NCBI GenBank assembly: GCA_047620505.1
Contig: JBLHKS010000064.1
Location: 1-33,776, forward strand
DNA: 33,776 bases
Direction: 5' to 3'
Source: JBLHKS01 sp047620505
GTDB taxonomy: Bacteria > Verrucomicrobiota > Verrucomicrobiia > Verrucomicrobiales > DEV007
Under the pieces are notes generated by a model. The model ran no database searches. It saw nothing but the letters and a program-made list of their open reading frames with translations, and was not told the DNA's origin. Made by a program: the position numbers and the translations under genes. This document shows positions 1-9,000 of this stretch, piece by piece (within the stretch, counting starts at the first letter, position 1; every line of letters begins with the position of its first letter).

Positions 1-389
1 GGACGTGGCGCATCGTCGGCATCGCGCAGATGCCGACCTTTCGCTGGGATGAAAGCGTGCTGGAGTACGGCGTGCGCAGTAACGAAGCCTATCATCTTCC
101 AATCGGGCCGAACAATCCCGTCGGAGTGATGTGGATCGCCCTGAGCAAACCTGGCATCGGGATTCATGGGACGAACCGGCCTCAAACGATCGGCCGAAGC
201 TCAAGTCACGGCTGCATGCGAACCGCGAACTGGGACGTCGTGCGTTTAGAGAAGCAAATCACGAAAGGCATGACGGTCATCATCGAAGGCCCTGAGCCCG
301 TGCCTCGGCCAGTCGTGAAAAAGGCCGTCGAGCCGCCAGAGCCACCTCCCAAGAAGAAGTGGAAGTTGTTTCGTGGTCGGAAGAAGTGA
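1..389 (+). CDS. L,D-transpeptidase (YkuD/ErfK family), 5'-truncated by window edge
   Basis: C-terminal part of a YkuD-fold L,D-transpeptidase, an enzyme that forms 3-3 peptidoglycan cross-links or anchors proteins to peptidoglycan in the periplasm. The signature is visible: HGTN, then about 14 residues later SSSHGCMR, giving the catalytic Cys and the conserved His/Arg. The frame is open to base 3 (T-W-R-I-V-G-I-A-Q before the first Met at base 30), so the true start lies upstream and the Met at 30 is internal. After the catalytic domain comes a short Pro/Lys-rich basic tail (VEPPEPPPKKKW, then FRGRKK), likely disordered. It is convergent with the PIG-L gene, and a perfect 16-bp palindrome lies between their stops. 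Family assignment is firm; which reaction it performs cannot be told. Confidence 0.85.
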   Translation, partial: TWRIVGIAQMPTFRWDESVLEYGVRSNEAYHLPIGPNNPVGVMWIALSKPGIGIHGTNRPQTIGRSSSHGCMRTANWDVVRLEKQITKGMTVIIEGPEPVPRPVVKKAVEPPEPPPKKKWKLFRGRKK

Positions 390-423
390 CGTTCGGAAAT
401 TGGCGGAGTTATGAGTTCGCCCC

Positions 424-433
424 AGCAGCTGCT
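424..433. repeat. Iterated palindrome AGCAGCTGCT, copy 1
   Basis: Intergenic, between two convergent stop codons. Extends to a perfect 16-bp palindrome CCCAGCAGCTGCTGGG (421-436). Confidence 0.9.
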
Positions 434-445
434 GGGATTCGACGG

Positions 446-1192
446 TCAATCAACGACCTGCGCCCCGGGTGTCATGAGGAAACGTTCGGTGTCAGCCAAG
501 TAATTGCTGCCGTCTTTCCAAAGTGATTCGGTCTGGCCTTCGACGGTGATCTCAAGGTGGCAGGCAAACATCCCGACGGCCTCGGTCTTGCGGTCGAGGA
601 CAGACGTAATATCGATTTCCATCAACTTTTCGGGTCCATCCCCAACTCCAAACTCAGGCCTTGGGCCGACGCAGTATTCCCAGAGATCGGGTTTAGCGTT
701 AACGAGATGGGCGAAAGCTCGTTTGGTTATGACATTAGCGGCACGATGATCGGGATGGCCTTCGAAACGGCTAGTGACATAGACTCGGTCCGGATCGAGA
801 TCCTTGATCGTCTCCGCGACGATACTGGCGGCATCGTCGATCCGAAGGGAGAGATTTCCGTCCGCGAAATCGAGGTATCGGATGTCCGCAGGGTCGCCGC
901 CGAGATGGGCGACGGTTCGCTCAGTTTCACGCTTACGCCGACTCGAAATCTCAGCCGGTGGCGGCTGGCTATCCGATCCAAACCGCGAAACAAAAAGCTG
1001 ACTGCCATCGGTCAGGACGAGAACGTGAACCGTGTAGCCTTCCTTTGTAAGCAGGGCAATCTGACCACCGCAACCGAGAGTCTCGTCATCAGGATGCGGG
1101 GCGACGATCAATATGGCGCGGGGAACGGCCTCCTTCTCGGTGCAAGCCGAAAGCAGTAGGCAGCACAGTGATAGAAAATGTATTGGTTTCAT
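446..1192 (-). CDS. PIG-L/LmbE family deacetylase lipoprotein
   Basis: A 248-aa PIG-L (LmbE-like) zinc-dependent deacetylase; the family removes N-acetyl groups from GlcNAc-containing substrates. Residues 33-36 are the HPDD motif in APHPDDETLGCGG, which supplies zinc ligands and the catalytic Asp. A second metal-ligand motif, EGHPDHRAAN, lies near the middle. The N-terminus is a lipoprotein signal peptide with lipobox LSAC at residues 14-17, so the mature enzyme is probably membrane-anchored in the periplasm. It is divergent from the ceramidase-like gene, and the 98-bp gap carries a perfect inverted repeat. The substrate is unknown. Large antisense frames inside this gene are judged shadows. 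Confidence 0.88.
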   Translation of the reverse strand: MKPIHFLSLCCLLLSACTEKEAVPRAILIVAPHPDDETLGCGGQIALLTKEGYTVHVLVLTDGSQLFVSRFGSDSQPPPAEISSRRKRETERTVAHLGGDPADIRYLDFADGNLSLRIDDAASIVAETIKDLDPDRVYVTSRFEGHPDHRAANVITKRAFAHLVNAKPDLWEYCVGPRPEFGVGDGPEKLMEIDITSVLDRKTEAVGMFACHLEITVEGQTESLWKDGSNYLADTERFLMTPGAQVVD

Positions 1193-1254
1193 ACTTCGAT
1201 GTTGTCAGGGAGCCTCGTCACTTGGTGGACAATTGAGATCAACCACGAATCAGC

Positions 1255-1271
1255 TTGCTCAAATTGAGCAA
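1255..1271. promoter_or_regulatory. Perfect inverted repeat, candidate operator
   Basis: TTGCTCAAATTGAGCAA: two 8-bp arms around a single central base, 20-36 bp before the ATG at 1291 and about 63 bp before the divergent PIG-L start. Size and position suit a dimeric repressor site controlling one or both genes. No regulator gene is in the window. Confidence 0.4.
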
Positions 1272-1290
1272 ACTCGCGACGATTTCTCCC

Positions 1291-2709
1291 ATGATCTGGA
1301 AGTACTTACCGTTTTCGTTGCTTATTTTGTTCGGCCAATTCGAACTACGGGCAGATTCCTTACAGGCGGGAGCGGCCACCGTCGACATCACGCCTGAGCA
1401 GCTGCCTGTTTCGATGACGGGCGGGTTTCAGGATCGGCTAGCAACCGGCGCGCACGACAAACTCCACGCCCGCTGCGTTGTCCTCGACGACGGCAAGACT
1501 CGGATCGCGATTGTGATCGTCGACAGCTGCCTCATCACGCATGACATCTTCGACAAGGCCAAAAACCGGGCCGGAGTGCAGACTGGCATTCCGGCTAACC
1601 ACATTCTCGCCGCCTCCACCCACACGCACACGGCACCAACGGCCGTCCCGCTCGCGCAGTGCCATCCCGACCCCGATTACATCGATCAGCTGACCAACGG
1701 CATCAGCGATTCGATCATCGCCGCTAACCGAAATCTCGTGACCGCGAAGCTCGCCTGGAACACGCGAGAGGAGCCCGGCGAGATCAACAATCGGCGCTGG
1801 TTTGTGGATCGCGCGGGAAAAGTGATCAATCCGTTCGGCGGTACGGAGGACCGAGTCCGAACAAATCCGCCGCGCGGCAGCAACGTGCTGATCAAGCCGG
1901 CGGACATCGTGGATCCGATCGTTTCGACGGTTTCGATCCGTCATGCCGATGACGATCGCCCACTGGCGCTACTTTCGAACTATTCGCTTCACTACGTTGG
2001 CGGTCTCCCGACGGATCAGCTTTCGGCTGACTATTTTGGGGAGTTCTCCAGGCAAATTTCGCAGCGTCTCGATGCTGGCCCCGGCTTCGTCGGCCTGCTT
2101 TCGAACGGCGCGAGTGGCGACGTGAACAATTACAATTTCCGCGAACCGCGCCCGACTGCGAAGCCGTTCGAACGGATCCAAGCAGTCGCAGGCGTGATCG
2201 CGAACGCGGCTGCCGCATCGACTCGGGACGCCGAGCATCGCGGCCAGCAGCTGCTGGCGATGGTTGAACGCGAAATCGACCTCGCCATTCGCAAACCAGA
2301 TGCGGAGGAGTTGAAGCGCGCGCGTGAACTCGTAGCGAATGCGGCCGAGCCGGCACGGCTGAACATGGAGGAACTCTACGCCAACGAGGCGATCATTCTG
2401 CATGACGATTTTCCTGAAAAAGTGACGATCAAGCTTCAGGCGTTGCGGATCGGCGATCTCGCGATCGTGGCGATTCCCTGCGAGGTGTTCGCGAGGATCG
2501 GCGTCGAGATTCGCGAGCAGAGTCCGTTCGAGCACACCTTCACAATAGGCTTGGCGAACGGCTACAACGGCTATCTGCCGACGCCCGAGCAACATGCGCT
2601 TGGCGGCTACGAAACCTGGCGCTCGCGTTGGAGCTACCTCGAAACCGAAGCCTCGACCGCGATCAGCGCGGAGTTGGCTGAAATGCTCGATGAGCTTGCT
2701 AAGCCGTAG
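1291..2709 (+). CDS. Neutral/alkaline ceramidase-like exported protein
   Basis: About 472 aa from the Met at 1291. This start is preferred over the upstream in-frame codon at 1255 because it begins a clean signal peptide (MIWKYLPFSLLILFG, cleavage near ELRADS) and because 1255 lies within the inverted repeat. The sequence resembles the neutral/alkaline non-lysosomal ceramidase N-terminal domain family: AGAATVDITP near the N-terminus, a central IVDSCLI strand, ASTHTHTAPT (the His-rich metal-binding motif) and LSNGASGDVN. Ceramidases hydrolyse ceramide to sphingosine and fatty acid, but PVC bacteria carry many paralogs of unknown substrate. The protein is shorter than true bacterial ceramidases (about 650 aa), so I infer only the catalytic N-terminal domain. 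It carries one AGCAGCTGCT copy, read as QQLL. Confidence 0.8.
   Translation: MIWKYLPFSLLILFGQFELRADSLQAGAATVDITPEQLPVSMTGGFQDRLATGAHDKLHARCVVLDDGKTRIAIVIVDSCLITHDIFDKAKNRAGVQTGIPANHILAASTHTHTAPTAVPLAQCHPDPDYIDQLTNGISDSIIAANRNLVTAKLAWNTREEPGEINNRRWFVDRAGKVINPFGGTEDRVRTNPPRGSNVLIKPADIVDPIVSTVSIRHADDDRPLALLSNYSLHYVGGLPTDQLSADYFGEFSRQISQRLDAGPGFVGLLSNGASGDVNNYNFREPRPTAKPFERIQAVAGVIANAAAASTRDAEHRGQQLLAMVEREIDLAIRKPDAEELKRARELVANAAEPARLNMEELYANEAIILHDDFPEKVTIKLQALRIGDLAIVAIPCEVFARIGVEIREQSPFEHTFTIGLANGYNGYLPTPEQHALGGYETWRSRWSYLETEASTAISAELAEMLDELAKP
2246..2255. repeat. Iterated palindrome, copy 2
   Basis: In the ceramidase-like gene, flanks CC/GG, read as QQLL. Confidence 0.9.
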
Positions 2710-2724
2710 GGCGTTCGTCGATGC

Positions 2725-4125
2725 TCATCCGCGCTTGCTGCCGAAACCGGTGATCACGGAGACGATCATGACGAGGAAGAGCGTCAGGCAATAAAACATG
2801 TAGGGAGCCTGCTGGGCCCAACTCAGGACGGGGACGAAATCGTAGGTCTCGTGGGCTGTGCGATGAAACGCAATGGCGACTGGGATGTGCGCGGCGTAGG
2901 GCAAAACGTAAGGGAACGAACACGAAATCGTGTCGAGGAGATTGGCGCTTCGGTGAGGGTGGATGCCGTGACGCTGCCGCAGCTGGTTGACGAGCGGACC
3001 AACGGTGATCATCGCAACTGTGTTGACCGAAACTGAGAGGTTGGCGACAGAGGTAAGCGTAACGATCGAAGCCTCCGCGCCGCGCCGCGTCCGCCCGAAA
3101 GTTCGGTCGAGCCAAGCCATCATCGCGGCAAGCAAGCCGCTTTCATTCATGAGGCCGATGGCCGTAATCAGGAGGAGTGTCAGGATTCCGACAGGGACGA
3201 GTCCCATCGCTCCGGAGACGACGCTGCCTTCGATCCCGCCGTCAGCGGTGACGTGAATGAGGTCGCCGAAGGCGAATGCACCGGTTAGCGGTCCGATGAT
3301 GCAAGCGGCGGCGATTCCTGCGGTCAGCGCCGCGAGAAAATGATAGCCGCGAACGGCGACGATGAAGACGATCACGGCCGGTACGAGCATCGCCAAGCCC
3401 TTTGGATTGGCGGTCTTCTCCAGCAGCTGCTGGGCGGTTTCGGGATCGACGGTGGACTTTCCGCCACCGAAAATGAAGAACAGCACGCACGCAATTCCGG
3501 CCGCGGTCAGGCAATATTTGAGTCGACTTTTTACAACGCCGCCGACGTCGGTTTCCTGCGTCGTCGCGGAGACGATCGTGGTGTCGGAGATCGGGGCGAG
3601 GTTGTCGCCGAACGCTGCGCCGCTGAAGATCGCGCCCATCAGCACCGCCGGATCTGCGCCGAGAACGATCCCGGCCGGATACATGATTGGCGTGAAACCG
3701 ATGACTGTGCCGAGACCCGTTCCGACCGAAACCGCGAAGACTGCGGCGAGAATGAAAACAGCGACTGTGAACAGCTGGCCGGATAGACCGGCGTTCCAAC
3801 CGAGCCAGACTGTCGCCTCAACTAAGCCGGAATCTTTAAGGATGCCCGCGAACGCTCCAGCCCAGAGCCAGCAGACGATCGCGACCGTCGCGGTGCGATT
3901 GGCCATGAGCGAAAAAATCCGTTCGCTGAAATTGTAGAAGCTCTTCGTCAGCAGCATGCCGAGCGAAAGCCCGGCCATCGCTCCGATGATCATGCCCTCT
4001 ACTTCCGGCGCGCCGAGGAAGACGAGGACGATCGTGAAAATGAGAAACGTCATCAGCGGGACGGCCGAAGTCCAGATGCCGAAGCGGTATTCGATTTTGT
4101 GTTTGTCAGGCGATTCAGAGTTCAT
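2725..4125 (-). CDS. NhaC family Na+/H+ antiporter
   Basis: A 466-aa polytopic membrane protein with about 10-12 hydrophobic segments, matching the NhaC-type antiporter family. Visible family-like stretches are GAIFSGAAFGDNLAPISDTT (Asp/Asn/Ser-rich cation-site region), SVGTGLGTVIGFTPIMYPAG and the later SVANLSVSVNTVAMITVGPL. It exchanges Na+ for H+ or, in relatives, metabolites such as malate and lactate. Its ATG overlaps the stop of the upstream N-acyl-D-amino-acid deacylase in an ATGA arrangement (4122-4125). This suggests co-translation and perhaps transport of a product of that enzyme rather than simple pH homeostasis (inference). It converges with the ceramidase-like gene, with 15 bp between stops. 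One AGCAGCTGCT copy encodes QQLL. Confidence 0.88.
   Translation of the reverse strand: MNSESPDKHKIEYRFGIWTSAVPLMTFLIFTIVLVFLGAPEVEGMIIGAMAGLSLGMLLTKSFYNFSERIFSLMANRTATVAIVCWLWAGAFAGILKDSGLVEATVWLGWNAGLSGQLFTVAVFILAAVFAVSVGTGLGTVIGFTPIMYPAGIVLGADPAVLMGAIFSGAAFGDNLAPISDTTIVSATTQETDVGGVVKSRLKYCLTAAGIACVLFFIFGGGKSTVDPETAQQLLEKTANPKGLAMLVPAVIVFIVAVRGYHFLAALTAGIAAACIIGPLTGAFAFGDLIHVTADGGIEGSVVSGAMGLVPVGILTLLLITAIGLMNESGLLAAMMAWLDRTFGRTRRGAEASIVTLTSVANLSVSVNTVAMITVGPLVNQLRQRHGIHPHRSANLLDTISCSFPYVLPYAAHIPVAIAFHRTAHETYDFVPVLSWAQQAPYMFYCLTLFLVMIVSVITGFGSKRG
3422..3431. repeat. Iterated palindrome, copy 3
   Basis: In the NhaC gene, flanks CC/GG, read as QQLL on the minus strand. Confidence 0.9.
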
Positions 4126-5789
4126 TGGGAAACCGGGTTGCGGCGCAGAGCCCGACCGGGACGCGCGTTGGTGTGTTTGTCATGATCGAGGACGAGTTCG
4201 CCGTTCACGAAAACATAGACGATGCCTTCGTTGTAATGAAAAGGATCGGTGAAAGTCGCTTTGTCGATGATTGTTTCGGCGTCGAAAATCGTGATGTCCG
4301 CGAAGTGGCCGGTTTTGAGCAGACCGCGCCGGTCGAGCCCGATTTTCGCTGCGTTGAGCGAAGTGATCTTGCGGATCCCGTCCTCCAGCGTCAGCAGCTG
4401 CTGATCGCGGACGTAGCGACCGAGCAATCTGGGAAATGTTCCGAAATTGCGCGGATGCGGATTTCCGCGCCGGAGTTCGCCCGCTACCGCGTAAGCTGAG
4501 CCGTCCGACCCGACCGAGCACCACGGCTGCTGCAAAGCGAACGTCATGTCTTCTTCGGTGTGGTGCGCGTAAACCGTGCTGACCGAGCCTTTGTTCTCAA
4601 GAAGGAAGTCGAAAAGTTCGTCGAGCAAATCCGGCACCGGGTCGCGGCCCTGGACGCGTTCGGCCATCACTTTATCCATCGTCTGGCCTCTAAATTTGTT
4701 GTTCGCGCTAACGAGCATCCGACTCCAATCGCTTCCGACAGCAGTGAAGTGGTTGTACCAGCCGTCGCTGCCCCGGCGGATGTCGGCCTTCATTTTTTGG
4801 CGAGTGTCAGGATTCTGAAGACGCTCCAGCAGCCGGATTCGTCCGCCTTCGTGCGCCCAGGGCGGGACGATGCTGGAAAGATTGTTGTTTCCGCGAGTGT
4901 AAGGATAAACGTTAGCCTGAACGTTGACGCCTCGCGCCCTCGCGGCTTCGAAAAGCGCGACGACTTCGTTCATCCGGCTCCAGAACTCTTGATCGGCAAT
5001 TTTCAAGTGGATGATGTCGACCGGCACGCCAGCGCGCTCGCCGATTTCGATCGCCTGCTTCACGGATTCGAAAACGCCGTTGCCTTCGTTTCGAATGTGG
5101 GTCGAAAAAATCCCATCGTGCTCAGCCACGACCTCGCAGAGCGCGACGACGTGATCGGTCTTTGCCAGAAAACCTGGCGGAGCCATCAACTGGCACGAAA
5201 GCCCGAGCGCGCCGTCGTTCATCGCCTCTTCGACGAGATTGCGCATCGATTCGATATCGCTCGCACTCGGCTGATCATGCGAGGAACCCATGACGCAACG
5301 CCAGACGCTATCCAGACCAACATACGAAGCCACATTCACGGAAACTCCGCTCTTTTCGACGGCGTCAAAATAATCCGCGAGACGCCGAATCTCGAAGCGG
5401 TTGTCGCCACTGATCGTAACGCGTGGCGAGACTTTGCCCTTAAACGGACCCGCGGAGGGGCCTTCGCCGAGAATCTCCGTGGTCACTCCCTGCCGGATTT
5501 TCCCCTGCGCATTTCCGTCTTCGAGCAGGAGCCAATCGGAATGCGAATGAATGTCGACGAACCCCGGCGCGACCACGAGGCCCGACACATCGACGTCGCG
5601 TTTCGCGGTTCCCTCGATGCGTCGTTCGATCGCGGCGATCTCATTTCCGCGAATCGCGACGTCGCCGACGAACCAAGGATTGCCCGTCCCGTCGACGATT
5701 CTGCCGTTGCGAAGGATCAGATCGAAATCCTGCGCTGTGGCGAAACTGGCAAGGGCACCGAGAAGGAGGCAAACACATGAGCGCTTCAT
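4122..5789 (-). CDS. N-acyl-D-amino-acid deacylase / amidohydrolase family, exported
   Basis: A 555-aa member of the D-aminoacylase branch of the amidohydrolase superfamily. It starts with a signal peptide (MKRSCVCLLLGALASFATAQ). The beta-sandwich start LILRNGRIVDGTGNPW is followed by the metal motif VDIHSHSDW at about residues 79-86. Further candidate ligands are STHIRNEG and DIIHLK in the barrel, and VGSDGSAY near the C-terminus holds the catalytic Asp. In characterised D-aminoacylases a zinc-ligand Cys sits in a G-N-C-G context; here the matching stretch reads ILGEGPSAG with no Cys, so metal chemistry or specificity may differ. The stop overlaps the start of the NhaC antiporter (ATGA). Likely role: periplasmic hydrolysis of N-acyl-D-amino acids or related amides. 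Family is secure, substrate is not. Confidence 0.85.
   Translation of the reverse strand: MKRSCVCLLLGALASFATAQDFDLILRNGRIVDGTGNPWFVGDVAIRGNEIAAIERRIEGTAKRDVDVSGLVVAPGFVDIHSHSDWLLLEDGNAQGKIRQGVTTEILGEGPSAGPFKGKVSPRVTISGDNRFEIRRLADYFDAVEKSGVSVNVASYVGLDSVWRCVMGSSHDQPSASDIESMRNLVEEAMNDGALGLSCQLMAPPGFLAKTDHVVALCEVVAEHDGIFSTHIRNEGNGVFESVKQAIEIGERAGVPVDIIHLKIADQEFWSRMNEVVALFEAARARGVNVQANVYPYTRGNNNLSSIVPPWAHEGGRIRLLERLQNPDTRQKMKADIRRGSDGWYNHFTAVGSDWSRMLVSANNKFRGQTMDKVMAERVQGRDPVPDLLDELFDFLLENKGSVSTVYAHHTEEDMTFALQQPWCSVGSDGSAYAVAGELRRGNPHPRNFGTFPRLLGRYVRDQQLLTLEDGIRKITSLNAAKIGLDRRGLLKTGHFADITIFDAETIIDKATFTDPFHYNEGIVYVFVNGELVLDHDKHTNARPGRALRRNPVSQ
4393..4402. repeat. Iterated palindrome, copy 4
   Basis: In the D-aminoacylase-like gene, flanks TC/GA, read as QQLL. 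Confidence 0.9.
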
Positions 5790-5854
5790 TCACTGTTTCT
5801 ATCGAACGCAGAAGCCCGGATCAACCCTGATCTCAACAATGAGTCCGCGGAAGA

Positions 5855-6064
5855 TCAGCAATTGTCCAGAAAACCCATGAATTCCCACTCGGCACCGACT
5901 TTGCGAAGAAGCTGAAAATGCGGACCCTCGCTCGGTCCCCACGAAAACTCGATCCGACAAATCGTCCCGGCAGCATCGCCAGCAGCTGCTGAGGCGACGA
6001 AAATCAGCCCAAGTAGAAAAAGGTCCGCCCCTCCCCCGCGCGAATCAAGAAAAGACGCTGCCAC
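5855..6064 (-). CDS. Possible small secreted peptide (about 69 aa)
   Basis: Tentative gene. The frame reads a hydrophobic segment LFLLGLIFVASAAAGDAAG, a plausible signal peptide with cleavage near AAG, followed by about 36 residues with two Cys (TICRIEF, then FLDNC at the end). The only reasonable start I see is GTG at 6064, which overlaps the end of hrpA by 20 bp and would allow translational coupling. There is no strong Shine-Dalgarno at that distance. One AGCAGCTGCT copy falls in the signal-peptide part and is read as AAA. No family is recognised. Without homologs this could be a chance open frame. Confidence 0.4.
   Translation of the reverse strand: MAASFLDSRGGGADLFLLGLIFVASAAAGDAAGTICRIEFSWGPSEGPHFQLLRKVGAEWEFMGFLDNC
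5981..5990. repeat. Iterated palindrome, copy 5
   Basis: In the possible small secreted ORF, flanks CC/GA; would read AAA. If that ORF is not real this copy is intergenic, downstream of hrpA. Confidence 0.9.
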
Positions 6065-9000
6065 GGCGTCGTCCGCGGAGTTCGGGCGCGAAGTGGTGAA
6101 GTCGGAGGTCGTTTTCCTCAGCGGCCAGGTTTCGACGATCGATTTCTGAGTCAACACCGGGCTTTTTGTGGATCTCGGCAGCTGCCAAGCGAAAGCGCTC
6201 AAGCTTGGCGAGGTCCTTCATCGGCGGGGAGCCGAACATCCGCGTCAGGCGAGTTTCCAAGCCGCGAAGATCGAGGTCGAGGTCGGTCAGCGATCCAGCA
6301 AGGAGCCACCCGGGTCTCAGCAAACTGTTGAAATGATCGTGCGCATCCGCTGTCGATTCAGAATAAGCCGAATCCGGCGATTCGAGCTGAATTGAAACCG
6401 TTCGAGCCGTCCTGATGATTCGGTCAAGCGGATCGAGAATCGTTTCCGCCACAGCGAAAAGGTCGGTCCGAGCGCGGGCACTTACGGCTTTGAAATCAGC
6501 CTCATTCCTCGGCATTTTTTCGTGGCCGCCGAGAGCTTCGATGATGATTCGGGTGACGAGATCCTCTCGATTGCGGCCAGGCTCAAGCCCGAGTGTTTTT
6601 AGCAATGCCAGGCTCTCTTGGCTCAACCTCGTCTGAGCTTTCTTCGTCTCCTTCGGAGGTGAAGGCGCGGCACTGACTTTGGCTGTTGTCGGGACCGGAT
6701 CGCCAAAAGCCGCACCTAGTGAATTGAAGTCGGCCTTCTTTTCTTCCGACTTCGAAGCGCGACGACTCGGCGCGGCCCCAGCTGATGTCGGCCCATCGAA
6801 AAGCGTCTTCTTCAATTGAGCGACTCGCTCTTTCTCAACTAACCGAAAAAGCCGGGCAACGCCGAGCGGATGATTCCAAGCCGCCTCGTCGCGAGTTTCA
6901 AAAACTTCAACCGCTGCGGCATCCGGGCCAACGTCAACCAAGGCCGGAAAACCCGGCGTGTTGCGTTCAAGCTCGACACGTTCCGGCAAGTCTCCGATCG
7001 TCCAGGTGCTAAGCCGCTTCTGCTGAAATTTCGCCTGAGCAACCTCGGCAAAGCGCGCTTGAATTCGGTCGGCCAAGTGCTCGCGCAGCGCCGCCAGATT
7101 TCGCGCGGCGGCAAGCGGCTTGCCGTTGTCGCCGATCACACGAAACCGCATTTGCAGAAACTTCGGAACTCGCTCTTCATCGATCGCGCTTGGCTCGATG
7201 TGCTGATCGTAGGCGTTACGCAAATGCTCGAGTAGCGCGTGTTCCATCGTGCATTCCGGAGCGTAATCCTGCCACGCATCCCAAAAATCCGCGCAGACAG
7301 CAGCTGCTGGCGGCAGACTCTGACGAATCGGCTTAGCCAACGCCCTCAACATCGCCTGAAGTTTTTCGTTAGCCCAGCCAGGCACGAGCCAATCGCCGAA
7401 CCAGTCCGGCAACACGGCGAGATCCGCCAGCGGGATGTCGACGCTGACGCCGTCGTCCTCCTCGGTCGGCATGTGATGAAAGCTCAGTGGGTAGGTCGTC
7501 GTTCCGTCTGGCGACCACAATTCGTCAGGCAGATCTTCGTCACTCAGCGGCTCGATCTGCGGAACGGTGCAGTCTTCGAGTGTGAAATCGATCACGCCTT
7601 CTGGCTCCTTTTCGATCCAGCGCTCAAACTCCCTTTGCGTGCACATCTCCTTGGGAATCCTCTCATCGAAGAAGCCGACAATCGCCTGCGGAAAGACCAG
7701 TCCGTCGCGACGGCGCATCTTGTGCTCCAGCCGATTCGCGCGCTCCAGAGTGTCTCGATTCTTCGCCAAAGCCGGGAGCGGCGAGCGCGTATTTCCGTTC
7801 ACCAGCGCCTCATGAATGAAGATCTCGCGCGCGGCCTCGAGGTTCACACGCCCGTAGTGGACTCTGCGGTTATCGATTAAGATCAAGCCGTAGGCCATCA
7901 CCGTTTCCGTTCCGTAGACAGCTCCCTGGACCGGATCCCACTGCGGATTTCCATAACGATATCGGCAGAGATGCGGCGCTGCCTTTTCGTACCAGCTCGG
8001 ATCAATTTGAGCGACGTTCCGAGCGAAGAGCCGCGCCGTTTCCACCATCTCAAACGCCATGATCCAGGTGGGTGCCGATCCAGAAACGCCGGACGCCGGG
8101 TGCAGAAAAAAGTTCCGATCTCGCGCGCCGTGGTATCCTTTGCCCTTGCCTTGATGAAAGCCAATCTGCGAGGGAATCGCAGAAAGAATGCAGCGATGGA
8201 GGTCTTCAAAAAACGAGTCCTTCGGGTCCCCGAGCGGCTGTTTCGGGTTCGGCAGTTTCCACTTCATTTCGCGCAGCACGTCGCGCAATTCGCGGTGAAG
8301 GTTGAGCCATTCCTGAGTTCGGCGGTAGTTTAGAAAGTTCTTTTGGCAGAAGCGTCTTAGCGAATTGTTAGAGTGTTTCCGCTCCGTTTCGACAGCATGC
8401 CAGATTCGTAGCCAACCGGTGAAATCGGACGTCTTGTCGCGAAATTTCGCATGCGCCTGATCGGCTGCTTCGCGCTTTTCCTGCGGCCGCTCACGCGGGT
8501 CCTGAACCGTGATCGCGCTGGCGACGATCAGCGCTTCGCGAACGCAATCGAGCTCGCGAGCTTCGACCAAAACGCGACCGACTCGAGGATCGAGCGGCAT
8601 TCGCGCGATGTCCCGACCGATCTCCGTCAGTCCGCCACCCTTCTTCGGCAGCGCGCCGATTTCTTTCAACGTCAGGTAGGCTTCGGCTACGCGTTTCGGC
8701 TGAGGCGGATCGACGAACGGAAACTCCAACGGATCGCCCAGACCAAGGTGCTCCATCTGCAAAACCACGGCCGCCAGGTTGCAGCGAAGAATCTCCGGAT
8801 CCGTAAACGGTGCCCGTTCTTCAAAATCTTCCTTCTCGTAAAGCCTGACGCAAACCCCATCACTAACACGCCCACAACGACCTCGCCGCTGACGCGCGCT
8901 TGCCTGCGAAATCGCCTCAACTTGAAGCCGCTGAATTCCCGAGCCCGGGTCGAAACGATTGACTCTCGCAAGGCCAGAATCGATCACAAATTGAATACCC

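Noticed and set aside
421..436. The 16-bp palindrome as a terminator for the convergent genes
   Set aside because: No loop bases beyond AGCT and no T-run on either side; it is better explained as a copy of the iterated palindrome.
557..1159. A 200-codon plus-strand frame opposite the PIG-L gene
   Set aside because: The minus-strand frame carries HPDD and lipobox motifs; this frame has none.
4560..5780. A 406-codon plus-strand frame opposite the D-aminoacylase-like gene
   Set aside because: Antisense shadow; the minus-strand protein has complete family motifs.
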